In this document: positions 1 to 10,058 of the stretch, piece by piece
Layout: each line of letters opens with the position of its first letter
How positions within the stretch are numbered: the first letter of the stretch is position 1
Source of the DNA: Terana coerulea
Lineage: Eukaryota; Basidiomycota; Agaricomycetes; Polyporales; Phanerochaetaceae
DNA length: 64,000 nt
Assembly: GCA_024811115.1 (NCBI GenBank)
Contig: JAKOGH010000683.1
Coordinates: forward strand, 1-64,000
Direction of reading: 5' to 3'
The notes under the pieces: model-generated
Told to the model about the DNA's origin: nothing
Seen by the model: the letters and a program-made list of their open reading frames with translations, nothing else
Database searches by the model: none
Translations under genes and position numbers: made by a program

Positions 1-897
1 ACCACTATGTGTTTACACCATAAATCCCCGGGATTTATCTCTTAGGTTCGCAGTGCCTTCATGTTCTACCACGACTAGCATACATCCCACGCCAAAATTT
101 CGCCCATTACTCTGCCAAATGCTCCCTGAAGGCAAGCAATCCGACTGCAACTGCATAGGGTAGGAGGGGCAGGAATTAGGATGATGTTCATGCATGGATT
201 GCCTGCATGATACCACGGGGAAGGCAAGTCCGGTGTGCTCTCTCACAGACTTGTTTATATGATGCCTAAAGATGTAGGTCACATTCTCTCCGCTCCCTAC
301 ATACACCATGCAAACCACCATGAAAACAATCATGAACTTATACCCTCATACCCCGAGTAGTATAGACTATATCTTAGAGCCAGCTACTGAGAATACATAC
401 ATGATTTACAGCTCCTATTAGTTTTATCTATGGTTTATCCTGTACACAGCACTGGCATATCATATATGCTGGGGACTTGTCTGCACTTGTTCTCTCAGCT
501 CGCTCTGCTTGTCTTTGTTTGCTCCGGAGCGCCGCCCATCACCGTGTTGCCGTGGGCGTCTTTCTAAATCGGGATTTGATCTGGTGGCGAAAAGTACCAA
601 CTATCCTCAGAGCGTCAACGAAAGCGTGCGCCCTTTGACCTCCGCCGTTCTGAGTTCAAATATTTGGACTGTCTACTGTCGGAGAATGTCGGATATTTAA
701 CAAGGTTCAAGGCCAGCTGCGTCATTGTACCTTTCGCGCCACACTTCCTCATTTTCTTCCTCGACGTCGACGACCGCCGAAATCCCTCTTCAGCTTGCAG
801 GCCCTTCAAAAGTCAAGGCCGTCTTCTGCCAGCGGAAAGCACGAGAGACCTCACGAAGACGACACCGTAATCAGTCACTCCGCCTGCCGTTTAAACC
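1..897. other. Left-edge intergenic region
   Basis: No open frame here shows family similarity or a splice-consistent structure. The last 150 bases or so before the PalI start are pyrimidine-rich stretches typical of fungal promoters and 5' leaders. No repeat or RNA gene was recognised. Confidence 0.5.
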
Positions 898-1844
898 ATG
901 CCCCGTGCATTCCACATCCCCGGAGTCGTGTTCCTCTTTTGTGCCTTCGTACTCTTATTCCTGGTCTCCATCTCCCTGCCGTATCTTACCGCCCTCGACT
1001 TTGCACGCGTCCATTTCAACGGAAACTCCTCAACGGACAATGGCAACCAAGGACAACTGACAGAACTGCGTGTAAGTAACGCTTGCAGATCCTGTTCAAA
1101 TGCTGTGCTGATCCGTCTCATCTCATTAGTACGGAATATGGTAAGCTCCCTCCGTGAAAAAGCACTGTAGAGCTCTTACAAGGACGCCATGTAGGTCGTA
1201 CTGCTGGTACGAAACCTCAGGCACGCGGACATGCAGCCCCAAAGGTACGCCTCACGTCACTTTGAGCGCTTCACGTACACGATTTGAACAATTGACGTTA
1301 GGCCATGGCTATTCCACCGTCGTGTACAACTCGGACAAGACCAGCTGGCAGACTGTAGGACCCTCATGGACGCGTGGTCTTGCGGTCCACCCTGTCGGTA
1401 CGTATCCACATCTCACGTGGTTGTCGTCCTCTCATCTTGTCATCTCAGCGGCCGGCTTGACCTTCATCGCTTTCCTGCTTTCCCTCTCTACCCACGTCAC
1501 CTTCCAGCTTCTGGCTTCGCTCACGTCGTTCCTCGCCGCGTTGCTTACCTTGATCGCGTTTGCCATTGACATCGCGCTGTATGTCTTCGTCAAGCACCAG
1601 ATGGCCAAGCTCACTGGAGTTAGCGAACACACGGACACTGCTCCTGGTTTGTCACTCGTCCAACCTTCTTGTCGCGCACTGACGTTGCTATAAAGCCTTT
1701 TGGATGACGTTTGTCTCGTTCATCCTTCTTTGCTTGGCTGGCTGCACGGTATGCTTCGGTCGTCGTCGTGACCGTATGTCGGGCGCTACCAGTTACCCCA
1801 TGTCATCCAACAAGATCTCGTGGAGGGACCGCTTCAGGAGATAG
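898..1844 (+). CDS. palI: PalI/Rim9-type SUR7-family membrane protein (ambient pH sensing)
   Basis: Six exons can be joined in phase: 898-1071, 1130-1140, 1195-1244, 1302-1397, 1449-1646 and 1696-1844, giving 225 residues. All introns are GT-AG and about 50-58 nt. The protein has an N-terminal membrane segment (about residues 8-31), an extracellular loop with the conserved GIW-YC pattern (YGIWSYCWY), and three further membrane segments near residues 111-130, 133-158 and 178-196. It ends in a short basic tail. This is the four-TM layout of the SUR7/PalI family. By family knowledge, PalI/Rim9 sits in the plasma membrane and assists the PalH/Rim21 sensor in alkaline-pH signalling. The tail is short compared with the long tails of ascomycete PalI, so a Rim9-like form is more likely. 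The start is the first ATG of the open exon. The second exon is only 11 nt and encodes part of the family motif, so it is needed. Confidence 0.85.
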
Positions 1845-2516
1845 TTTTCCGATATACCCGGGCTGGACATATGCAGGCTTCGAGATAACAGTGCGCTCCT
1901 GTAGTCGTCTTCTGTCTTCGCGAATCTGTTTGTTCTGCAAGCCCCTTCTTTCTTTTGTTATACACGGACTATTATCATACCCAACCGTATTCCCCCAATA
2001 CCCCGGGATACCAAAGTTCGCTTCGTAATCTGTTCTGAATATTGTAATAACTGCTCATGCGTACAGAGTTGTTCTCAAGCTAAATACATACTACGGCACA
2101 TTTGTTTTTACTTCTATAACCGTAACGATGATGTGGAATACGCCCGGAGTCCTGCTTCTACTCATGAAAGTGAGGTAGTTCAGCTACGGGGGCATCCGGT
2201 GGCGGGTGCAGCCTACGCACAATGCTAGCCATGCACATGGGCAAGACTCTCACCTCGTCCCTCTCGACCTCGTGCTAAAGTACGCTCTATCACATTTCAA
2301 CGGGTCCTGATAACGTTGACATACCGATAATCTGCGGCTGCGCCGTAATTCACTAGCGTTCTACTAGCACATGTACATTCGACATTCGTATCAGTGCATC
2401 ATACTAGACGCCGATGGCAGAGGCTGCCTACAAATACTCTGCATGCGTTCAAGGGCGTGGGAGCCCAGGATAATACACCCCAAAGTCCCGGTAGCAACCC
2501 GACAAGCGCTGCCTGG
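1845..2516. other. Intergenic region between palI and the GNAT array
   Basis: No coding signal was seen. The segment near 2405-2440 (containing gcctacaaa) resembles sequence upstream of GNAT copies 2 and 3, so the first tandem unit probably begins about here. Confidence 0.4.
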
Positions 2517-3662
2517 ATGTTGGAACCGCCTTCCGATGCGCTGAGTGGGGGCAGAAGGGTGTGCTCATACTGTCGCCGGGTTTTGTGGAGAAAAAGACGG
2601 AAGAGGTGGTCCCCAAGCTGATGCGGTATAGTATGTGCTGTTTAGTCGTTGCGCCTCCGAATCACCGCGCTGCAAATACCTGACTAGCACTTGCCTATGC
2701 CTACAGGGGACATACCCACGGCGCATGAAACCACTGTGAAAGCCTTTGCAGATGATCCGCTAAGGGCGTATATGATGGAGACGCCTGTGAGTCCCTGTTT
2801 TCACCTGTTCCTCGGGATTTACGTTGATAAGCGGTCGGCCAGGATAAAAGCAACGCAAAGTGGGTGAAGCTCGTCGGGTTAGTGCAAAGTTACGTGCGCT
2901 TCGCTAGGGCCGTATACAATCGCGCCTTGCACACAGTGAACGATGGAGCGGCGTATACGATCATAACGCTGTCAGTCGTCGTCACCATACTGTAGCCATG
3001 TAGACCTGTGGCTAATTTCGATTTTCCAGGGCGCCCAATAGCCAGACACGTCCCAGTCCGGTGGTTAAAATCGTGAACAAAATGTTCGACGCGGCTTTGG
3101 CGATATTGAGGCGGCTCTACTGGACCAGGCAGCAAGCGGAGGTCTGTTTCTCGCGAACGCAGCAGATAGCGAAGCAAGGGGTACTCACCGAGCACATGTT
3201 CAGCGTACCCAAGAGTTCTTTACCACCATTGGGGCGAGCTTAGAGAAGGCGTTCGGAGGCGAGCTCCCCGACATGTTAGAGCTCACTGCTCTTGCCACTG
3301 CACCGGCGAGCCAAGGGCGGGGGTTTGGGTATGCCCTCGCGCGCGTTGTTACAATCCTCGTCAGTACACAACCAGCAGTATTAAAAGATACGATGAAACT
3401 CACTTATTTTCAACTTTAGGCAGATGAACAGGGCCGTGGGACCTATGTGATATCCAGCAACACTATCAACCGCGGATTCTACGGCTCTCTGGGTTTCAAG
3501 GTCGCGGAGACCGTTCCGATTGGCAAAGACAATCCACAATGGACAGAAAAGCCTATCATGGTAGACATCGTAAGCACTTCGATAATTCGGGGGGATGAGT
3601 GTGAGTACTTACCTTTGCTGATGCTGCTTTTGCAGATGTTCCGAGGGCCCAAGAGCGCCTAG
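2517..3662 (+). CDS. GNAT-family N-acetyltransferase, tandem copy 1
   Basis: Seven exons: 2517-2630, 2707-2786, 2843-2970, 3030-3141, 3204-3359, 3420-3569 and 3636-3662. Exons 2-6 have the same lengths as in copy 3 (80, 128, 112, 156, 150 nt). The C-terminal half shows GNAT motif A as SQGRGFGYALARVV (acetyl-CoA pyrophosphate loop, Q-G-x-G-x-G) and motif B around NRGFYGSLGF, followed by DNPQW. The substrate is unknown. The first exon holds an in-frame ATG only if one G is added to the five-G run at 2547-2551. That correction gives exon 1 a length of 115 nt, in phase with copy 3 (112 nt), and a protein of about 255 residues. Without it the start is unclear. This could be a consensus error or a damaged start. 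Copies 2 and 3 follow on the same strand. Confidence 0.75.
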
Positions 3663-4384
3663 AAAACCCCAGAAAAACTCCGTTAGCGACATATTCCAAT
3701 GTGGCTATCTGGAATGGAACTCAGGCGAAAGCTGTTTGGGGGTGAGGTGCCTGGTGTAGACTGTAGTCTCTTCTGAGCAAGCCACAAGGATGAGAGATGT
3801 AGCGTATCAGGGAAATGTGGCATACTAAGATGTACACCGTTCACTTCAGCCGATGGCGGGAGCAGGTATCGCGATACACCGACTGGAGGTCGCAAACTGT
3901 ATTAATTTCTGTTCGGATGGTTGTTTGTTAGCCTTCTGCGCCTCTTTCCCGTTCCTTCTAGATGCAATGTGTTTGAGTACCCCAGCTCACAATTCCCAAA
4001 GGCAAGCATGCGTCAGGCGGCATCCTGCCATGCTATAACCACCAAATAGAACTTCAACCCATGCTCTGTGATTTTACTCCGAGAGATATCCTGAGCGATT
4101 GGTACTGCGTTGAACCCCTAACGTATACCGAGCGTGCCTTGTCGATAGCGGAAGAGTCCGCAGGCTATCGTTGTGGCGTCAACGGTATTGATGCACTGAT
4201 GGCTGCGGGCCAGCGGCTGCGCCGCAATGCACTACTAGCGATCTGCTGCACATGTGTGATGTATTGCAGACGCCGAAAGCATGGGCCTACAAATAGTCTG
4301 CACACGGTGTATGTGCCCTGGCACACAACACCCGGAAGGCCTTGGCGGCAACCTGGACTTGAAGAGTGCCAGCTATCATAGACG

Positions 4385-5658
4385 ATGAAGCTACCGTTCA
4401 TTACGCTGGGCCGGGAGCCGAAATGTGCATCCAGAACGTCGCCACACTTCACAAGTAAATATTTGGATCAAGATTACGAAGAGAAGAAGGATTTGGGATA
4501 CTCACTTGATGAGGTTATGTGCTTGACGGAGAGCCTGGAAGAGGTCGTCCCCAGGCTGATGCGGTATAGTACGCGCCGTTTGCTCGTCGCACCGAATCGC
4601 GCAGCAGATATCTGACTAACACTTCCCAACGCCTACAGAGGACATACCGAGGGCGCATGACACCACTATGGAAGCAGTCGTCAACGACCCACTAAATGAC
4701 TATATGAAAAATACGCCCGTAAGTTACTGCTCTCCCTTATCAGTCAACGACTCACCTTGATGGGCGATTGTCCAGGACAAAAGCGACGCAAAGTGGAGAA
4801 AGCTCCTCGGGCGTACGCACAGTTATATCAGCTTCGCTCTTTTCGTGCACATCCGCATCCAGTACACGGTAAATGATGGAGAGGCGGTCCTGCTCCTGAG
4901 ACGGTTAGTCATCATCAATTCATCATCGCATTCCAGCCACACAGACTTGTGTTTGTCTTAAAATTTTCAGAGCGCCGAATGACAAGACACATCGTAGACG
5001 CCCCGTGGACAAAGCCATGGAAAAAGTCGTTTCGAAGGCTCTGGAGAAGTTCAGAGGGCTGTACTGGACCAAGCAGCAAGTGGAGGTTTGTTTTCATTAC
5101 TATCGCAGATAGCCCAGCGGCAGATGCTCACCGACCAATGTTCAGCGTTCCCAGGAATTCCTTACTGCTCTCGGAAAGGGTGTTGAGAAGGCTTTCGGGG
5201 ACAAGCTCGCTGACATGTTAGAAGTCGCCGCTCTCGCCACAGCACCGGCGAGCCAGGGACGGGGTTTGGGTCTGCCCTGGTGCGCGTTGTCACGGATCTC
5301 GTCAGTAAACACAGCCAACGGTCTGAAATAAAAGTACAACAAAGCTTACTTCTTTCCGTATTTAGGCAGATTCACAGGGCCGTGGGACCTACGTAGTGTC
5401 GAGCAACGTCATTAACCGCGGGTTCTACGGCTCTCTAGGTTTCGAGATTGTGGAGACCATTCCGCTTGGCAGAGACAATCCGCAATGGACGAAAGAGCCG
5501 GTCATGGTAGACATAGTAAGCATTGAAATGATCCATGGGGTGGGTGTGAGCACTGACCCTTGCCGACGGCGCTTTCACAGATGTTCCGAGAGCCCAAGGG
5601 TGCCAAGAAGAATACACATGAGCCCCGTCAGCGATATATTCCAATGTGGCTCGTCTGA
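4385..5658 (+). CDS. GNAT-family N-acetyltransferase, tandem copy 2 (one frameshift in motif A)
   Basis: Exons 4385-4568, 4639-4718, 4776-4903, 4971-5085, 5146-5300, 5366-5515 and 5581-5658 correspond one-to-one with copies 1 and 3. The N-terminus is longer (ATG at 4385) and the C-terminus is extended by about 17 residues relative to copy 1. Exon 5 is 155 nt, whereas both neighbours have 156. The missing base lies in the G run at 5261-5264, inside the acetyl-CoA-binding motif A: copy 1 reads cgggggtttggg and copy 2 cggggtttggg. Restoring frame would give about 296 residues with NRGFYGSLGF and DNPQW motifs. As written, the frame is lost before motif B. Either this is an assembly error or the copy has lost its cofactor site. 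Confidence 0.7.
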
Positions 5659-6522
5659 ATCGAATTTGGGCGAAGGCTGTTTGGGAGCAAGCTTCAATCT
5701 CTTTCGAGCGAGTTACAAGGACGAGAAGTAAATCGTACCTATACCAGGGAATATGTCATACTATGAGCTGCACCAGGTTTACCAGCCGATGGCGGGTAGA
5801 TATCGCGATATCGACGTTGTAACTTGAGGTACTGCTGAGTTCTGCTGATCGAATGGACATGTTGTCTGCACAGGTTTTCGCGCCGTTTACGCTTCTTTCT
5901 CACGCCTAAATGTATTTGTCTGAGTGGCTCAGCTCATAAAACCCGAAGACAAGCCTACCTAACCCCCTTCACATAAGGTTCCCTCTATCCCACCAGCCGC
6001 AGTAGCCGGGTCGATCGCGAAGTTCGGCACCGAAGAACGCGAAGGCTTGTTGCCCATACCCGCCGCGACACCTGCGTGAATGATGAGAGGGGTCGAACAT
6101 ATCAGCTACCAACGCTGTATGGATTAACCGCGAGCGGCGTAAGTCCGCATGACGGGAAATGCATCGGCAGGCGTACATACCAGAGCCGTAGGCGTATGGC
6201 AGAGTGTCGAAGGTGGAAGTATACTCGGACCCCACCATGGAGGGTCATTGTGGCGTCAACGGCTTTGATGCGTTGATAGCCATGAAACTGGGTGTGTCGG
6301 CGCCGGCAGTCCGTTGCACATTGTTACGCATGGGCATTTACCTCAAGCACCCTTCCTGACGCCGAGAGCAGGGGCCTACAAAGACCATCCCAGCGCGCGC
6401 GTTGAATGTACCAGCCTTGGGGATTACGCCGCTCAGCCTGTGGCCTGTTAAGTGCTACCCAGAGACGAAAATCCAGCCCCCCCTTCAGGTCGAGCGCCGT
6501 CCGCGCGTTGATAACGTCTTCA

Positions 6523-7675
6523 ATGGCCACGAAGAAATCCTTCGACGTCGAGGAAAAGAGCTTGGGGTTCTCATTATATGAGAGTGTGCATCTGGAGAAG
6601 AGGAAACAGGTAGTTCCGCAGCTGATGCGGTATAGTACGTGCTTTCCCGCCCGTCGCGCCTTCAAATCTCTGACCAGTACTTGTCTGCGCATGTAGAGGA
6701 TATACCAATGGCGCACGATACTACCATGAAGGCAACTACAACCGACCCACTATGGCTGTATCTATCCGAAACGCCCGTGAGTCTTCTCGCGTTTGAGTAT
6801 GTATCAGTCGATAACTCACCGCACGGGACGATTGAGCAGGACAAGAGCAATTCGAAGTGGCGGAAGCTCGGCCTGCGACTGGAGATTTACGCCCGTATAG
6901 CGAGCGTCGTGTACAAGGGCGCCGGATATACGGTGAACAATGGAGAGGCGTACGCGCTGCAAGTACTGTTAGTCGACACCAGAGTTCCCCAGATATGCAC
7001 CAGTGTCTAACTCCGACATCCAGCGCACCCAACGACAAAACACATCGTGAGCGCCCACTTGACAAAATCGTGGACAAAATGTTCTCGAAGGTGATAGCGA
7101 TCTTGAGCCGACAGAGGACTAAACAACAGCAGGAGGTTTGCTTTTCAGTTCTTGCTCAAAATAAATCGGAGATGCTTACAGAGCGAATGCGCAGCGTGCT
7201 CAGGAGTTCGCCGCCGCCGTCCAAGAGGGCGTGGAGAAAGCTTTTGGGAGCAGGCTGCCTGACATGCTGGAACTCAAGTCTCTTGTCACTACGCCCGCGC
7301 GGCAGGGACAGGGATTCGGGTCTGCCCTGGTCCACGTCGTTACAGATCTTGTGAGTAGATCTATCGAGAAACATGAGTACACTAAAAGGTTCACTTCTCG
7401 TAATGCCAGGCAGACTCACAGGGACGCGCGACGTACCTCAACTCTAGCAACGTTATCAATCGCGGATTCTACGGCTCTTTAGGTTTCGAAATCGTATCCA
7501 CTGTCCAGCTCGGTAAAGATAATCCCCAATGGCCGGGGAAACCTGTTGAAATAGATATCGTAAGCACTATGACAAGCTCATGATATGAAGCTCGAAACTG
7601 ACCGTTGCCGACGACACTTCATAGATGGTACGAGAGCCAAACGGTGTCAAGAGGTCATTAGTGGAGCTTCATTAG
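6523..7675 (+). CDS. GNAT-family N-acetyltransferase, tandem copy 3 (intact)
   Basis: Seven exons join without any correction: 6523-6634, 6697-6776, 6840-6967, 7024-7135, 7195-7350, 7410-7559 and 7625-7675, totalling 789 nt and 262 residues. Motif A is QGQGFGSALVHVVTDL near residue 181, followed by the short ADSQGR linker and NRGFYGSLGF, the usual fungal GNAT C-terminal pattern in which acetyl-CoA is bound by the Q-G-x-G-x-G loop. The N-terminal half (EVVP-LMRY, DIP-AH-TT, DKS--KW) is shared by all three copies but carries no motif I can assign to a substrate. The ATG at 6523 is the only one that keeps the length comparable with copy 1. Introns are 55-75 nt. Confidence 0.8.
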
Positions 7676-8875
7676 CGATACTAAAATACCGTAGCTCGCA
7701 AATTATGATGCCTATGATTTGCTTTACGGAATCGCCCGAAGCGTTTGGTCCGAAGAACAAAAATCGTCGATTGAGGGACTACAGTTGAGAAATCCAACTG
7801 TTAGTTCACGCGGTCTCGATGCCCTGTATCATATTTCTGAGCACCCTTCATTGCCGATAATTCAGAGGTAGGCATACCTTACATCCTTATTCGTCCTAGG
7901 ACGATATAAGGGGAGGAGGTGCTTACTACTCATGCTCGCCATAAGTATGCCCAGGCTGTCCTGGATGAGTATGATACCTGTCTCGATCAGCATCCCATGC
8001 AATATACTAACGGGACGCACATACGAGATGGAGGTGCCCGCCTCCGCGGAAATCTGTTCCGCGAGAGCAGTCTTCATTCCCGTTCACTCCGCTTAAAGCT
8101 CCGTAGCTCACATAGCCTTGTCATGAACTTTCCTGTCTCATGTAGCATGCTCGGTTAGATACTGGTCTATATCGAACTGCGACTTACACCGCTTCTGGTA
8201 CCGACCTCCTAAGCAGAAACAGCACAGGAATATTGGCGGCCGAAATCCAATACCCATCTCGTAGCTTATGTGGAAATAAGATCTCCTCGCACTTATGCGT
8301 ATGCTGCCTCCGTATCTATCCATCCTGATCTCATCCCCCGAAGCGCGAGACTTTTGCGCGAGCATTCGACCGGCCGATACCACGGAGTAAAGAGCACGAC
8401 AGGAGTCCATTCAATGGTTTGCACCCGGCGTTGTCGGTTCCTTGCGCAGTAGCTGTCGTTGGGATGAACGATGATTACAGGGGTGGCAAGAAGACTCGGG
8501 ATGGCATTCGTTCGATCTCTGAACTAAAGGGTGTCTATGAGACAGCATCTAAGACATAGATCAACAGACGACAAAGACTTCGAGAAACATCTCACAGAAA
8601 GCCGTTGAATACCGGTCTCTGCGGCTTTGAGAGCCTCCACACCGACACTGCCACTCATCATGCCCTGGCTGCCTTCGTATCCCCATGCCCACACCCGCGG
8701 TGGGCGGCGACTCAGGCCCCTGCGGCACATCTCCGCCGGGATCTCCAGCTCACGAAGCACAGCAATGAAGGGCAGGGAAGTCCCGAAGAGTTTCCGCCGT
8801 GGGTCGTCCAAATGCCAATGGCTCGCGGGTTTGGGGACGGCGTAAGAACCCGGAAAACGTGAAAGTGAGCAGCTC
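7676..8875. other. Intergenic region downstream of the GNAT array
   Basis: Only short random-looking frames are present. The first 100 bases or so are the diverged 3' flank of the GNAT unit. From about 8520 the sequence is the convergent 3' flank of the minus-strand mitochondrial gene. Nothing else was recognised. Confidence 0.45.
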
Positions 8876-10058
8876 TCATCGTGTGATGGCTGCCAGTTCG
8901 TCCTCTTCGTCCTTGTCCGGACGCCTCGTGTCTTGCTCTTCTCCACTGGCGTACTTGGGCACTTGCTCGTCCGGTAAGTCCGCAAGGGCCATCGCGTCGT
9001 AGTATTCCTGCGGCTCCTTGCCCAGCCATACGTTGTTCTTCTCGGCTATCTTCATCAGCATATTCCGAGTGTCCTTCATGGACCCTATGACGACGGATCG
9101 TCTCTTCCAAAACACCACGATTGGCCACCTCATAAGGCTCTTATCTTGCTCGACCAACGTGTGAAACTGATTGAGATTTGTGGGGTGGTTCGAGTATGAG
9201 ACCTTGTGTGGATACATGAACGTGTGGACGATGTTCGTGGTGCCGAGGAAGTACATGATGTTCTGGAACTGGTCTACCGTCGGGAGCCCCTCAATGACCT
9301 CAACAAGGTTGGCTAGCGGGGGCGGGATGGCTTTGGGTTCCCTGTGCGTTGGTTCTCCATGTCGGCGGCGGCGATCGATCTTTTTGGGCACCAGGGTTTT
9401 GGCCTTCGGCATCGGAAATGGTTTGGCGCGTGCTGTGTCCATGTATTCCAGAGCTTCAACAGACATTCGGCTTTCTGGGTTGTGACTGAGAGTCAAAAAT
9501 GCTGAGTATACGCGGCGAAATGAGGAAAAGAGGGCCACTTGCAATAGAGTTATCCGGTCACCATATCCTGAGGGCTTCAAGGATGGATTCCAAACGGTGT
9601 CACGACCTTCGAGAAATCTGGGTATGTACGTTGTGGGAGGAAGAGAATCCTTCGCGCTGAGAGAAGACTTCGTTGTGTCGCGAGGGGACTGCTCCGTGTC
9701 ATAGGGAGACTGCTTTGTTAGGCGGAGAGGCTGCCTCGTTGTGCGGGGAAACTGCTTCCTCTCGCGAGGATGGCCATTCTGGCTAGCTTTTGAAAAGGGT
9801 GAGGGATGATCTGCATATTTCTTCCCCGGCGGTCTGAACGAGTTTGGTTGTGGTAGAGATTTGGCGTAAGGTTTGGGCCGGGGTCGGTCTTCAGACTGGG
9901 CATTAGTTGCCAACGAACGCGTGCACGACGAGCCCAGGGAGCTACGGAGGGAAAGTTGACATGAATGAAGCGTTGGCTGTCCGGATAGGCGTAGCTAAGA
10001 TTTGTTTATGATTAGCAAGGAAACCGGGCGATGCTTTTGGAAGCGTATTTACCGCCAT
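8876..10058 (-). CDS. Lineage-specific protein with mitochondrial presequence, unknown function
   Basis: Two exons on the minus strand: 10053-10058 (codons Met-Ala) and 8876-9994, separated by a 58-nt GT-AG intron, giving 374 residues. The joined N-terminus begins MALRLSGQPTLHS and continues with Arg, Ser and Leu and no acidic residues until RSLATNAQ, a classic matrix-targeting presequence with an Arg-2 type cleavage context. Then come a Pro/Arg/Lys-rich disordered stretch (about 35-110), a conserved-looking middle part with FSSFRRVYSAFLTLSHNPE, and a compact C-terminal part (about 225-350) with MRWPIVVFWKRRSVVIGS, ending in an acidic tail. I recognise no family. A thioredoxin-like or mitoribosome-associated role is possible but unsupported. 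An upstream in-frame ATG (near 10102) would bury the presequence, so the shorter start is preferred. Confidence 0.7.

Larger units (their letters stand above)
2400..7680 (+). repeat. Tandem triplication of a GNAT gene unit (about 2 kb period)
   Basis: Three homologous units lie head to tail, each with the same seven-exon GNAT gene and related flanks. Shared upstream sequence includes gtggcgtcaacgg (near 4172 and 6250) and the gcctacaaa segments (near 2428, 4287 and 6383). The 3' flanks share attccaatgtggct (near 3690 and 5638) and cagccgatggcggg (near 3848 and 5784). The copies are clearly diverged, so the duplication is not very recent. Confidence 0.75.
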
